DNA of 36,485 nucleotides from an uncultured Clostridia bacterium (GTDB taxonomy: Bacteria > Bacillota > Clostridia > Oscillospirales > Ruminococcaceae): positions 1-36,485 of the forward strand of contig CALWZA010000037.1 of assembly GCA_944385905.1 (NCBI GenBank), written 5' to 3'. This document shows positions 24,801 through 33,724 of this stretch, one piece after another. Position 1 is the first letter of the stretch; each line of letters begins with the position of its first letter. Both the position numbers and the translations under genes were made by a program. The notes below the pieces were generated by a model. That model did not search any database, was not told where the DNA came from, and saw nothing but the letters and a program-made list of their open reading frames with translations.

Positions 24801-24926
24801 CACAGCTTCGGTTGTGTGGCGTTCGGCTCTCAGGTTAAAAGAGGATGAACACCGGCGGATGTCAGACTGCACAAATTTATGCGGTCAGCTTTGCTGTGCC
24901 GAAATACGTGCCGCTGCTTCATTGAA

Positions 24927-24951
24927 CCGTTGCCTGAGCGACGGCTTTTTT
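24927..24951 (+). terminator. Riboswitch-controlled terminator
   Basis: Stem CCGTTGC (24927-24933) with GCGACGG (24938-24944) followed by C and six Ts, just ahead of the btuF ribosome binding site. Alternative pairing with upstream leader sequence is likely the switch. Confidence 0.8.
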
Positions 24952-24977
24952 ATTTAAACAGAAAGGATGTATCATCA

Positions 24978-25952
24978 ATGAAAAAACTATTGTCACTTAC
25001 CTGCGCGTTTCTGCTCGCCTTGTCTTTGGCTGCTTGCTCAGGCTCCGACGACGAAACAACACAAAACTCATCCCAGACCACCACGGTTTCTGAGCTTCCT
25101 GTTTCCGCAGTCACAACAGTTACAGGCGACCAAGTTATCACTAACCGTTTAGGCAAGGAATATGCTGTTCCCGAATCGGTCGACTCAATCATCTCAACAT
25201 CAGCTTCATCAACCGAAATTATCTGCGGACTCGGTCTCGGAGACAAAATCATCGCAGCAGATATCTACTCTGCTGACGTTGAGGGAATTGACCCTGCGGT
25301 TTGCACTCTTGATATGCAGAACCCTGACGTTGAATTCATGGCTTCCCTTTCACCTGACGTGATTTTCATAAACGGAATCAATACCGACGGTCAGAACGAC
25401 CCATATGCCGCCCTTGAAGAGCTTGGCACCAACGTTGTTTATATTCCCTCGGCCGCTTCCATAACCGACATCATCAACGATATATTCTTTATTTCCACAT
25501 TCACAGGAAAAACGTCAGAAGGCGCAGCTATGGTTGCTGAAATTGACGAGGTTGTTAATGATGTAAAGACAGCTGCTGAGTCAATGTCTGAAAAGCCGAT
25601 GGTTTATTTTGAGCTTATGCAGGGCTATTCACTAGGAACAGGTACATTTATTGACGAGATAATCACTCTTGCAGGCGGAATAAATGTTTTTTACAACGAA
25701 GAAGGCTGGATAACCGTAACAGACGAGGCTGTTGTCGCCGCAAACCCTGACATAATCATCACAAATCAGAACTGGGACGGCTATGATTATACGGAAATTC
25801 TTTCAAGAGACGGCTGGGACGCTATCGACGCTGTTAAAAACAACGCTGTTTATCAGGTTGACGCTAACGCTACAAGCAGAGCTTCCCAGAATGTTGTTGA
25901 GGGAATCAAGGAAATAGCTCAGATTATCAACCCTGAGTACTCTGCCGATTAA
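24978..25952 (+). CDS. btuF: Cobalamin ABC transporter substrate-binding lipoprotein
   Basis: The 324-residue protein has a lipoprotein signal (lipobox LAAC, Cys20), a Ser/Thr-rich linker and a class III periplasmic-binding fold (BtuF/FecB type). Motifs include ISTSASSTEIICGLGLGDKIIAAD and a C-terminal PDIIITNQNWDG. It should capture corrinoid outside the membrane; cobalamin specificity is inferred from the riboswitch. The ATG at 24978 follows GAAAGGATG; longer in-frame readings run back into the riboswitch leader. Confidence 0.88.
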   Translation: MKKLLSLTCAFLLALSLAACSGSDDETTQNSSQTTTVSELPVSAVTTVTGDQVITNRLGKEYAVPESVDSIISTSASSTEIICGLGLGDKIIAADIYSADVEGIDPAVCTLDMQNPDVEFMASLSPDVIFINGINTDGQNDPYAALEELGTNVVYIPSAASITDIINDIFFISTFTGKTSEGAAMVAEIDEVVNDVKTAAESMSEKPMVYFELMQGYSLGTGTFIDEIITLAGGINVFYNEEGWITVTDEAVVAANPDIIITNQNWDGYDYTEILSRDGWDAIDAVKNNAVYQVDANATSRASQNVVEGIKEIAQIINPEYSAD

Positions 25953-25953
25953 T

Positions 25954-26988
25954 ATGTCAAGGCACAGCAGAAGCTTGTTCGCGGTCATCGCTCTCATAGT
26001 ACTCTCCATACTTACTGTTGCTGTCGGAGTCGCTGTGGGAAGCACCGGAATCAGCCTTTCGGAAGTATTCGCAGTTGTTTTTAACAAGCTTATAGGTTCA
26101 GACGCCATAAACAATATTGATGACCCTACTGTCGCTATTGTATGGAATCTTCGTCTGCCGAGGGCTTTGCTTGCCTTTTTTACGGGCTGTGCTTTATCGG
26201 CAAGCGGAGCTGTTGTGCAGTCGGTGCTTAAAAACCCTCTCGCTTCCCCATACACTCTCGGAGTTTCTTCGGGAGCTTCTCTCGGAGCGGGACTGGTTAT
26301 CGCTTTCGGAATTACGGCTTTCGGAGGACTTACCCTTGCCGTATTCGGCACATTTTTCGCCATTATAACCGTTATTGCGGCGATAGCTCTCGCGACAAGA
26401 GTTGACAGAAGCCTCGAAAGCACCACTATTGTTCTTTGTGGCATGGTTTTATCGCTTTTTATCAACGCTCTGTTCACTATTCTCTCAGGACTGTCGGGAG
26501 ACAAAATGACTCAGATCCTCCGCTGGCAAATGGGCTCGTTTTCGGGGAAAGGCTGGGACAGCATTAAGGTTTTGATACCTATTACCGTTTTAGGCGTTTT
26601 AGTGCTTATGATGTTTTCAAAAGAGCTTGACGTGCTTTCTTTCGGGGACGAAACCGCGGCGTCTGTCGGCGTTGAAACCCGCAGAGTCAAGTGGATTTTG
26701 CTTGTTATCTCTTCAATTCTTACGGGAACTGCCGTTTCATTCGCAGGCGCGATAGGATTTATCGACCTTGTCGCTCCGCATATCGTTAGAAGGCTTGTTT
26801 CCTCAAAGCACTGTCTTGTTGTTCCCCTTTCGGCTCTCGTCGGAGGAGTATTCATGGTAATCGCAGATATTGTTTCAAGAATCGCGGTTATTCCGAAAGA
26901 GCTTCCGGTCAGTGCGGTCACGGCTCTTATCGGCGCTCCGTTTTTCGTTTACGTCTTTTTCAAAAGGGTCAAAAGGAGGTCTGCGTAA
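25954..26988 (+). CDS. btuC: Cobalamin ABC transporter permease (FecCD/BtuC)
   Basis: The 344-residue membrane protein has about ten helices with family motifs WNLRLPRALLAFFTGCALSASG, LKNPLASPYTLGVSSGASLGA and GAIGFIDLVAPHIVRRL (the ATPase-coupling loop). It begins 1 base after the btuF stop and overlaps btuD (TAATG), so the three form one operon. Confidence 0.93.
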   Translation: MSRHSRSLFAVIALIVLSILTVAVGVAVGSTGISLSEVFAVVFNKLIGSDAINNIDDPTVAIVWNLRLPRALLAFFTGCALSASGAVVQSVLKNPLASPYTLGVSSGASLGAGLVIAFGITAFGGLTLAVFGTFFAIITVIAAIALATRVDRSLESTTIVLCGMVLSLFINALFTILSGLSGDKMTQILRWQMGSFSGKGWDSIKVLIPITVLGVLVLMMFSKELDVLSFGDETAASVGVETRRVKWILLVISSILTGTAVSFAGAIGFIDLVAPHIVRRLVSSKHCLVVPLSALVGGVFMVIADIVSRIAVIPKELPVSAVTALIGAPFFVYVFFKRVKRRSA

Positions 26989-27770
26989 TGAGCGGATTTA
27001 CCGCAATGTCGGTCAAAAATCTCTCCTGCGGCTATGACGGAACGGATATTATAAAGGACATAAGCTTTGAAGTAAAAATCGGAGAGAGGCTGTGTATTAT
27101 CGGTCCGAACGGAAGCGGCAAAACTACTCTTCTTCGTGCCCTTGCGGGACTTTTGCCTTACAGCGGAAGTATTGCTCTCGGCGGAAGTGAGCTGAAAACC
27201 CTGTCAAGACGTCAGATATCGTCAAAGGTCGCTCTGTTTTCACAGCTCGGCACAGTATATTTTCCATATACCGTTTTTGAGACCGTTGCACTGGGAAGAT
27301 ACCTTGCTTCAAAAAAATCCATAATACCGTCCAGACAGTCAAGGCTTGAAGAAAACGAAGCTGTTGAAAAACAGCTCCGCTCGCTCGGAATTTGGGATAT
27401 CAGAGACAAAACCGTCACGGAACTTTCGGGCGGTCAGCTTCAGCGCACACTTCTTGCCCGCACATTTGTTCAAAACCCTGAAATTATTCTCCTTGACGAA
27501 CCCACCAATCACCTAGATTTAAAATTTAACCTTGAGCTTGTCGAAAAGATTAAGGAATGGACATCAAATGAAAACAAAACAGCGATAGGGGTTATCCATG
27601 ATTTGACTCTCGCCTCAAGGCTCGCCGATACGATACTTCTTATCGGTGACGGCAAAACTCAAAAGCTCTCCGACGCTTCGGATGTTTTGAACTCTCAGGA
27701 AATCAATCAAACCTACGGTATTGACATTGCCGACGCAATGAGAAAATCTCTGGCATTTTGGAACAACTGA
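26988..27770 (+). CDS. btuD: Cobalamin ABC transporter ATP-binding protein
   Basis: The 260-residue ABC ATPase has Walker A GPNGSGKT, signature LSGGQLQRTLLART, Walker B IILLDEPTNHLD and the switch histidine in VIHDLTLASR. It powers the BtuC permease. An imperfect hairpin at about 27782-27812 follows but lacks a clear T-run, so termination there is uncertain. Confidence 0.93.
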   Translation: MSGFTAMSVKNLSCGYDGTDIIKDISFEVKIGERLCIIGPNGSGKTTLLRALAGLLPYSGSIALGGSELKTLSRRQISSKVALFSQLGTVYFPYTVFETVALGRYLASKKSIIPSRQSRLEENEAVEKQLRSLGIWDIRDKTVTELSGGQLQRTLLARTFVQNPEIILLDEPTNHLDLKFNLELVEKIKEWTSNENKTAIGVIHDLTLASRLADTILLIGDGKTQKLSDASDVLNSQEINQTYGIDIADAMRKSLAFWNN

Positions 27771-27921
27771 TATAAATTAAGTAAGGCGGTGCTTATCAGG
27801 CATTGCCTTAATATTTTGTTTACAATTTATCGCTATAAAATGGTTTCATTTTTTCTTCTTTTATGATAAACTATTAATAATAATATTAAATTTAGCTTAT
27901 GGATGAGAAAGGATGATTTTA

Positions 27922-28794
27922 GTGGCTGAAATCAGACCATACAAAATTTTTACCGACGTCACCTGTGACTTGCCTGACGATGTAATAAAGGAACTTGATA
28001 TTTCTTTGCTTTATCTTTCATATGAGGTTGACGGAGTGGAATATCTAGGTGACGGACTTTCACCAAAGGAATTTTACGCTAAAATGCGAAGCGGCTCCTC
28101 AACAAAGACCGCTCAGGTAACTCCAGACGCTGCTGAAAAAGTTTTTGAGGAAGCGGTGAGTGAGGGCTATGATATTTTGCACATTGCTTTCTCGTCAGGT
28201 CTCAGCGGAAGCTATAACTCAGCAAGAATAGCCGCACAAAATGTCATGGAAAAGCACCCCGATGCAAGAGTTGAGGTTGTTGACAGCCTTTGCGCTTCAC
28301 TCGGAGAGGGTCTGCTGGTATACAAAGCGGCTATGAAGAAAAAAGAAGGCTTTTCTCTTGACGAGCTTAAAAAATGGGTAGAGGACAACCGCCTGCATCT
28401 TGTTCATATGTTTACGGTCGGCGATTTGAAATATCTCTATCGCGGCGGAAGAGTAACAAAAACCGCCGCTATCGCCGGAACTATTCTCGGCATTAAGCCG
28501 GTTTTGCATGTTGATAACGACGGAAGACTGATTCCTCTCGCCAAGGTTAAAGGCAGAAAAACTTCTCTTAACGCCCTTGTTGACGCTATGGCTGAAAAGA
28601 ACATTCAAAACTACGACAACAAAACAATTGCTATCTGCCACGGAGACTGCATTGAAGACGCCGAATATGTTGCATCTCTTGTTAAAGAAAAATACGGTTA
28701 TGAAAACTGTATTATCGGATATACCGGCATGGTCATCGGATCCCATTCCGGTCCCGGAACTCTTGCTTTGTTTTTTATGGGCGATAAAAGATAA
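27922..28794 (+). CDS. DegV-family fatty-acid-binding protein
   Basis: About 290 residues. DegV/FakB proteins bind a fatty acid and present it to a FakA kinase. Motifs: TDVTCDLPDD, STKTAQVTPD, HIAFSSGLSGSYNSARIAA and a C-terminal GSHSGPGTLALFF. I prefer the GTG at 27922 as start because AAAGGA lies 8-9 bases upstream; the ATG at 27913 directly abuts that site. No fakA is seen in the window. Confidence 0.9.
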   Translation: MAEIRPYKIFTDVTCDLPDDVIKELDISLLYLSYEVDGVEYLGDGLSPKEFYAKMRSGSSTKTAQVTPDAAEKVFEEAVSEGYDILHIAFSSGLSGSYNSARIAAQNVMEKHPDARVEVVDSLCASLGEGLLVYKAAMKKKEGFSLDELKKWVEDNRLHLVHMFTVGDLKYLYRGGRVTKTAAIAGTILGIKPVLHVDNDGRLIPLAKVKGRKTSLNALVDAMAEKNIQNYDNKTIAICHGDCIEDAEYVASLVKEKYGYENCIIGYTGMVIGSHSGPGTLALFFMGDKR

Positions 28795-28810
28795 AAGATA
28801 ATTTATAAAA

Positions 28811-28853
28811 AATCTCCGCAAAGCAGTCCTTTTGGTCTGCCTGCGGATTTTTT
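28811..28853 (+). terminator. Terminator after the degV-type gene
   Basis: Long imperfect stem (CCGCA...GCAGTCC / GGTCTGC...TGCGG) followed by six Ts. Confidence 0.8.
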
Positions 28854-28868
28854 GTTGAAGTTTTAATA

Positions 28869-28897
28869 TTGACTTTTTTTAAATTGAGTGCTATTAT
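28869..28897 (+). promoter_or_regulatory. Promoter of copA
   Basis: TTGACT (28869-28874), 17-base spacer, TATTAT (28892-28897). Confidence 0.7.
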
Positions 28898-28905
28898 ATT
28901 ATTGT

Positions 28906-28921
28906 GTTAGTTTATGCTAAC
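28906..28921. promoter_or_regulatory. Inverted repeat at the copA transcription start, candidate operator
   Basis: GTTAG-6-CTAAC lies about 10 bases past the -10 box, where a copper-responsive repressor (CsoR or CopY type) could block transcription. It is not a recognised consensus of either. Confidence 0.35.
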
Positions 28922-28963
28922 TTCCTGATTTTCACAAACCAGAAGGAAGGTCTTTACAGAAAA

Positions 28964-31474
28964 ATGAAGCAGTATAAAGTCGGAGGAATGAGCTGTGCCG
29001 CCTGCAGCGCGCACGTTGAAAAGGCGGTTTCAAAAGTCGAAGGCGTAACCTCATGCTCCGTCAGTCTTTTAACTAATTCAATGAACGTTGAAGGCAATGT
29101 TCCGCCTGATAAAATCATAGCTGCCGTTGAAAGTGCCGGATATTCTGCCGAACTAAAGGGCGCAGACGCCTCCGCTAAGGTTCCGGAAGATTCATTAGCT
29201 GACAAAACTACGGTTAATCTTAAACACAGATTGATATCTTCAATTGTATTTTTAATTGTACTTATGTATTTTTCGATGGGCCACTCAATGCTCGGTCTGC
29301 CTGTTCCGCAGCTGTTTGAGGACAACTTTTTTGCGATAGGTTTGGTTCAGCTTCTACTTACGGTGATCATAATGGTCATCAACCAGAATTTCTTTATAAA
29401 CGGCTATAAGAGCCTGTTTAAGCGTGCTCCGAACATGGACACTCTTGTTGCTTTAGGTGCGTCTGCAGCATTTGTTTACAGCACGGCGGTGCTTTTTGTC
29501 GCGTCCGCTGAAGCTGCTGTATCGAGCATTCAGTCGGTTCAGCACTATATCCACGAGCTGTATTTTGAATCCGCAGCGATGATTCTGACACTGATCACCC
29601 TAGGCAAGCTTCTCGAATCAATTTCAAAAGGTAAAACCACCGACGCTTTAAAAAGTCTTATGAACCTCGCACCGGCAAGCGCAACAGTTATTGTCAACGG
29701 ATCTGAAACAAACGTGCCCATTGAGCAGGTCAAAATCGGCGACATTTTTGTTGTAAGACCCGGCGAAAGCATTCCTGTTGACGGAGTTGTAGTTGATGGA
29801 AACAGCGCTGTAAACGAGTCGGCTCTGACAGGTGAAAGCATACCTGTTGATAAAAATGCCGGGGACAGCGTTTCTGCCGCAACTCTTAACCAGTCGGGAT
29901 TTCTGAGATGCAGGGCTACAAGAGTAGGGCAAGACACCACGCTTTCTCAGATAATCAAGCTTGTAAGCGACTCAGCTGCGTCGAAAGCGCCTATCGCAAA
30001 AGCTGCGGACAAGGTTTCGGGAATTTTTGTACCTACGGTAATCGTTATCGCTATAATCACTATCGTATGCTGGCTTTTAGCAGGGCGTGATGTAGGCTTC
30101 GCGCTCGCAAGAGGAATTTCAGTGCTTGTCATAAGCTGCCCATGCGCGCTCGGGCTCGCGACGCCCGTTGCGGTTATGGTGGGAAACGGGGTCGGCGCTA
30201 AAAGCGGAATTCTCTTTAAAACAGCGGAATCCCTTGAAAATGCGGGCAAAATTAAAATTGCGGCGCTTGACAAGACAGGCACTATTACCACCGGCGTCCC
30301 TGCCGTAACTGACATATTGCCTTTTGGCGGCATTTCTTCGAACGAGTTTTTGAATCTTGCATATTCACTTGAACTTAAAAGCGAGCATCCTCTTGCAAAG
30401 GCAGTTTTAAACGAAGCCGAAAAGCTCGGTTTATCAGCTGAACCGACAACCGATTTTAAGGCTTTCCCGGGAAATGGCCTTAAAGCGACATTAAACGGTT
30501 CTGAGATTTGCGGCGGAAATTATGCTTTTATAAGTGAACTTTGTACCATTCCCGAAAGCGCTCAGACGCAGGCAAATGAACTTGCAAACAGCGGCAAAAC
30601 TCCGCTGTTCTTTTCAAAAGGAAGCAAATTCTGCGGTATCATTGCAGTTGCTGACGGCGTTAAACCTGACAGCATACAGGCAATTTCAGAGCTTAAAGAT
30701 TTGGGAGTTCGTGTCGTCATGCTTACCGGCGACAACGAACGCACAGCAAAAGCTATCGGCGCTCAGGTCGGAGCAGACCAGGTTATTGCAGGACTTCTTC
30801 CTCAGGAAAAGGAAAAAGCAGTTGCCGGGCTTAAAAATCAGGGCATGACAGCAATGGTCGGCGACGGAATAAACGACTCCCCTGCCCTTACATCAGCCGA
30901 TGTCGGTATCGCAATCGGCGCAGGCGCTGACGTAGCCGTTGACGCTGCAGACGTAGTCCTGATGAAGAGTTCGCTTGCAGATGTCAGCAAGGCTGTAAAA
31001 CTCAGCCGGGCTACACTCAGGATCATTCACGAAAATCTTTTCTGGGCATTTATCTACAATACAATCGGAATTCCGCTTGCGGCAGGTATATTTATACCGA
31101 TTTTCGGATTGGAACTTAATCCAATGTTTGGGGCCGCCGCCATGAGCCTTTCAAGCTTCTGCGTTGTTACAAACGCTCTCAGACTCAACTTTATCGATGT
31201 CTTTAACAAGAAATATCACAAAAAATCAAAAATATCTGAAATTTCAAATCAGGAGGTTATTACTATGAAAAAAACAATCAAAATTCAGGGAATGATGTGC
31301 GGTCACTGCGAAATGCATGTTAAAAAGGCTCTTGAGGCACTTGACGGAGTTACTGAAGCGACAGCAAGCTTTAAAGACGGTGAAGCAGTCGTATCACTTG
31401 AAAAGCCTGTCTCAGACGACGCTTTAAAAAATGCGGTTGAGGGACAGGGATACACGGTTATTGAGATAAAATAA
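28964..31474 (+). CDS. copA: Cu+-exporting P1B ATPase with fused C-terminal CopZ-like domain
   Basis: About 836 residues in the membrane. N-terminal HMA domain with MSCAAC (Cys11, Cys14), eight-helix P1B core, phosphatase motif LTGES, metal-channel CPC in [14 protein letters not shown], phosphorylation site [24 protein letters not shown], and Cu+-type YN and MSLSS motifs in the last helices. It exports copper using ATP. After a basic linker a second HMA domain (768-836, [20 protein letters not shown]) is fused in frame at the C-terminus, which is uncommon. The ATG at 28964 is chosen because the sequence before it contains the promoter; GGAAGG lies 13 bases upstream. Confidence 0.9.
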   Translation: MKQYKVGGMSCAACSAHVEKAVSKVEGVTSCSVSLLTNSMNVEGNVPPDKIIAAVESAGYSAELKGADASAKVPEDSLADKTTVNLKHRLISSIVFLIVLMYFSMGHSMLGLPVPQLFEDNFFAIGLVQLLLTVIIMVINQNFFINGYKSLFKRAPNMDTLVALGASAAFVYSTAVLFVASAEAAVSSIQSVQHYIHELYFESAAMILTLITLGKLLESISKGKTTDALKSLMNLAPASATVIVNGSETNVPIEQVKIGDIFVVRPGESIPVDGVVVDGNSAVNESALTGESIPVDKNAGDSVSAATLNQSGFLRCRATRVGQDTTLSQIIKLVSDSAASKAPIAKAADKVSGIFVPTVIVIAIITIVCWLLAGRDVGFALARGISVLVISCPCALGLATPVAVMVGNGVGAKSGILFKTAESLENAGKIKIAALDKTGTITTGVPAVTDILPFGGISSNEFLNLAYSLELKSEHPLAKAVLNEAEKLGLSAEPTTDFKAFPGNGLKATLNGSEICGGNYAFISELCTIPESAQTQANELANSGKTPLFFSKGSKFCGIIAVADGVKPDSIQAISELKDLGVRVVMLTGDNERTAKAIGAQVGADQVIAGLLPQEKEKAVAGLKNQGMTAMVGDGINDSPALTSADVGIAIGAGADVAVDAADVVLMKSSLADVSKAVKLSRATLRIIHENLFWAFIYNTIGIPLAAGIFIPIFGLELNPMFGAAAMSLSSFCVVTNALRLNFIDVFNKKYHKKSKISEISNQEVITMKKTIKIQGMMCGHCEMHVKKALEALDGVTEATASFKDGEAVVSLEKPVSDDALKNAVEGQGYTVIEIK
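31265..31474 (+). CDS. copZ: Possible internal start giving free CopZ-like copper chaperone
   Basis: Inside the copA reading frame a perfect AGGAGG (31251-31256) lies 8 bases before an ATG at 31265, which starts a complete 69-residue HMA domain ([14 protein letters not shown]). This is exactly what an independent copZ gene looks like. The upstream ATPase has no stop before it, so the same DNA could give both a fusion and a free chaperone. Independent translation is inferred. Confidence 0.6.
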   Translation: MKKTIKIQGMMCGHCEMHVKKALEALDGVTEATASFKDGEAVVSLEKPVSDDALKNAVEGQGYTVIEIK

Positions 31475-31493
31475 CCAAGAGTAAGAACATAAT

Positions 31494-31529
31494 AAAAATG
31501 AGCAGGACTTAAAAATCCTGCTCATTTTT
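31494..31529. terminator. Bidirectional terminator between copA and the GGGtGRT gene
   Basis: A perfect 14-bp stem, AAAAATGAGCAGGA (31494-31507) with TCCTGCTCATTTTT (31516-31529), symmetrical A/T ends, serving converging genes. Confidence 0.9.
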
Positions 31530-31554
31530 AATATTTTACCCCAGATGCATTTTC

Positions 31555-32562
31555 TTATTTTCCTGATTTTACAGCCTCTTCAACCGCAACGGCGCACGCA
31601 ACTGTAGCTCCGACCATCGGGTTATTTCCCATACCGATAAGTCCCATCATCTCAACGTGAGCCGGTACTGATGAAGAACCGGCGAACTGAGCGTCTCCGT
31701 GCATTCTTCCCATAGAGTCTGTGAGACCGTATGAAGCAGGACCTGCAGCAACGTTATCCGGATGAAGTGTTCTTCCTGTTCCTCCGCCTGAAGCGACAGA
31801 AAAATACTTTCTGCCGTTTTCGATCGCCCATTTCTTATATGTTCCCGCAACGAGGTGCTGGAATCTTGTCGGGTTTGTCGAGTTTCCTGTTATTGAGACA
31901 TCAACCTTTTCATGCTTCATGATAGCAACTCCTTCAAGAACATCATTTGCGCCATAGCAACGTACCTTTGCCTTATCTCCGTTTGAATAAGCGGTCTCAT
32001 TAACTATATTGAGAGTTCCTGTCTTAAAATCATAATCGGTCTGAACATATGTAAAGCCGTTGATTCTTGAAATAATCATAGCAGCGTCTTTTCCTAGACC
32101 GTTGAGTATAACTCTAAGAGGCTTTTTACGTGCCTTGTTAGCTGTCTTCGCAATACCGATTGCGCCTTCCGCAGCGGCAAACGACTCATGTCCCGCAAGG
32201 AAACAGAAACAGTCGGTTTCTTCACTGAGAAGCATAGCTCCGAGGTTTCCGTGGCCGAGACCAACGTTTCTCTGCTCTGCAACAGAGCCGGGGATGCAGA
32301 AAGCCTGAAGTCCGATACCGATTGCTGCGGCAGCGTCAGAAGCCTTTGCAATGCCCTTCTTGAGAGCGATTGCTGTTCCGAGGGTATATGCCCAAACAGC
32401 ATTTTCAAATGCGATCGGCTGAACGCCCTTAACGATTGCATCAACGTCGATGCCCTTTGATTTACAATAATCGGCAGCTTCATCGAGTGTCTTAAAGCCG
32501 TATTCAGCAAGGCAAGCCTCGATTTTAGGCATTCTTCTTTCCTGTCCTTCAAATGTAGCCAT
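31555..32562 (-). CDS. GGGtGRT family protein
   Basis: The 335-residue protein is of the family named after its GGGTGRT motif (residues 259-265, in SVASGGGTGRTLHPDN). Other conserved stretches are GLGHGNLGAMLLSEETDCFCFLAG and ITGNSTNPTRFQHL. The function is unknown; it is almost always next to an IscU/NifU-like scaffold, as here (18-base gap). The ATG at 32562 is used because AAAGGTAGG lies 8 bases before it; a TTG two codons upstream is less suitable. No signal peptide, cytoplasmic. Confidence 0.85.
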   Translation of the reverse strand: MATFEGQERRMPKIEACLAEYGFKTLDEAADYCKSKGIDVDAIVKGVQPIAFENAVWAYTLGTAIALKKGIAKASDAAAAIGIGLQAFCIPGSVAEQRNVGLGHGNLGAMLLSEETDCFCFLAGHESFAAAEGAIGIAKTANKARKKPLRVILNGLGKDAAMIISRINGFTYVQTDYDFKTGTLNIVNETAYSNGDKAKVRCYGANDVLEGVAIMKHEKVDVSITGNSTNPTRFQHLVAGTYKKWAIENGRKYFSVASGGGTGRTLHPDNVAAGPASYGLTDSMGRMHGDAQFAGSSSVPAHVEMMGLIGMGNNPMVGATVACAVAVEEAVKSGK

Positions 32563-32580
32563 TATCAATACCTACCTTTC

Positions 32581-33282
32581 TTATTCTTCTCTCGGGTCAA
32601 TGTACTTTACAGCGCCGTCTTCCTTTGAGAAGCGGCCGTATGTACCGATGTTTGCCTTATAAGCTTCGTCGGGTGATACGCCGTGACGGATTGCCTCAAG
32701 CATTTTTCCGAGTCTTACAAACTGATATCCGCAAGCCTGATCGTCCTTATCAAGAGCAACCTTGAGAATATAGCCTTCAGCCATTTCAAGATAACGAACG
32801 CCCTTCTTGCCGGTTGAGAAAATTGTTCCGACCTGTGAACGAAGTCCCTTGCCTAGGTCCTCAAGACCGGCTCCGATAGGAAGTCCGTCCTCTGAGAAAG
32901 CTGTCTGTGTTCTTCCGTAAACTATCTGCAAGAAAAGCTCTCTCATAGCTACGTTGATAGCATCGCAGACAAGGTCGGTGTTAAGAGCCTCAAGGATTGT
33001 CTTTCCGGGAAGGATTTCGCCTGCCATTGCAGCCGAGTGAGTCATACCGGAGCATCCGAGAGTTTCAACAAGCGCTTCTTCGATAATTCCGTTCTTTACG
33101 TTAAGGGTAAGCTTGCAGCAGCCCTGCTGAGGAGCGCACCAGCCGATACCGTGTGTAAGGCCTGAAATATCTTTGACATCATAAGCCTTTACCCACTTTC
33201 CTTCCTCAGGTATCGGAGCCGGTCCGTGATGCGGACCCTTGGCAACAGTGCACATTCTCTCTACTTCATGAGAATAATTCAT
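32581..33282 (-). CDS. IscU/NifU-like iron-sulfur cluster assembly scaffold protein
   Basis: The 233-residue protein has a scaffold domain with conserved cysteines in GWCAPQQGCCKLTLNV and ETLGCSGMTHSAAMAGEILPGK, which resembles the IscU fold, plus a C-terminal extension with DQACGYQFVRLGKML. It likely assembles or transfers an Fe-S cluster, perhaps to or with the GGGtGRT partner. First gene of the pair; AGGGAG lies before the ATG. Confidence 0.85.
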   Translation of the reverse strand: MNYSHEVERMCTVAKGPHHGPAPIPEEGKWVKAYDVKDISGLTHGIGWCAPQQGCCKLTLNVKNGIIEEALVETLGCSGMTHSAAMAGEILPGKTILEALNTDLVCDAINVAMRELFLQIVYGRTQTAFSEDGLPIGAGLEDLGKGLRSQVGTIFSTGKKGVRYLEMAEGYILKVALDKDDQACGYQFVRLGKMLEAIRHGVSPDEAYKANIGTYGRFSKEDGAVKYIDPREE

Positions 33283-33335
33283 CTGTAAATTCTCCCTTCG
33301 ATGATAATTAATTTTGTAGTATTACATACAAAAGT

Positions 33336-33364
33336 ATTATACAACATATTTCTATCTTTAGCAA
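33336..33364 (-). promoter_or_regulatory. Promoter of the scaffold-GGGtGRT operon
   Basis: Minus-strand TTGCTA (33359-33364), 17-base spacer, TATAAT (33336-33341). Confidence 0.75.
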
Positions 33365-33453
33365 GTTATTTTTTTGACAAAGTTATCAGTCACGGGTTAT
33401 TATTTTTGTAAAGATTCTCTTTTTTCAGATCAGTTAAAATGTTTTAAAACCTC

Positions 33454-33482
33454 TTGACATTATTGCGTAGATATGATATGAT
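33454..33482 (+). promoter_or_regulatory. Promoter of tRNA-Val
   Basis: TTGACA (33454-33459), 17-base spacer, TATGAT (33477-33482), ending 10 bases before the tRNA. Confidence 0.8.
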
Positions 33483-33492
33483 TTCTGATATT

Positions 33493-33569
33493 GGAGGCAT
33501 AGCTCAGCCGGTCAGAGTACTTGCTTGACATGCAAGGGGTCACTGGTTCGATCCCAGTTGTCTCCACCA
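33493..33569 (+). tRNA. tRNA-Val (anticodon GAC)
   Basis: The 77-base cloverleaf includes encoded CCA: acceptor GGAGGCA/TGTCTCC, D-arm GCTCAGCCGGTCAGAGT, anticodon stem CTTGC/GCAAG with loop TTGACAT, T-arm with GGTTCGATCC. Confidence 0.95.
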
Positions 33570-33577
33570 CTGTATTT

Positions 33578-33617
33578 CCCCGCAAACGCTGTATTTTCGG
33601 CGTTTACGGGGTTTTTT
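33578..33617 (+). terminator. Terminator of tRNA-Val
   Basis: Stem CCCCGcaAACGC / GCGTTtaCGGGG followed by a T-run. Confidence 0.85.
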
Positions 33618-33677
33618 ATTTTTACTTGGGGATACTTTTTTCGTAAATAATTTATAACATCTTTATATACAGCAGAA

Positions 33678-33704
33678 GGGCAGGAGTGAAGTTCTCTCCT
33701 GCCC
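33678..33704. terminator. Hairpin downstream of the GH3 gene
   Basis: Perfect 9-bp stem GGGCAGGAG/CTCCTGCCC, 21 bases after the GH3 stop. The minus strand lacks a full T-run, so termination is probable but not certain. Confidence 0.5.
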
Positions 33705-33724
33705 GCAAACATTATAAAATCAAA

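Noticed and set aside
24715-24957. 80-codon open frame and the upstream extension of btuF
   Set aside because: Both fall inside the cobalamin riboswitch and its terminator; btuF has a proper ribosome binding site and lipoprotein signal starting at 24978.
33512-33712. 66-codon minus-strand frame over tRNA-Val
   Set aside because: It crosses the tRNA and its terminator and has no start signal or family match.
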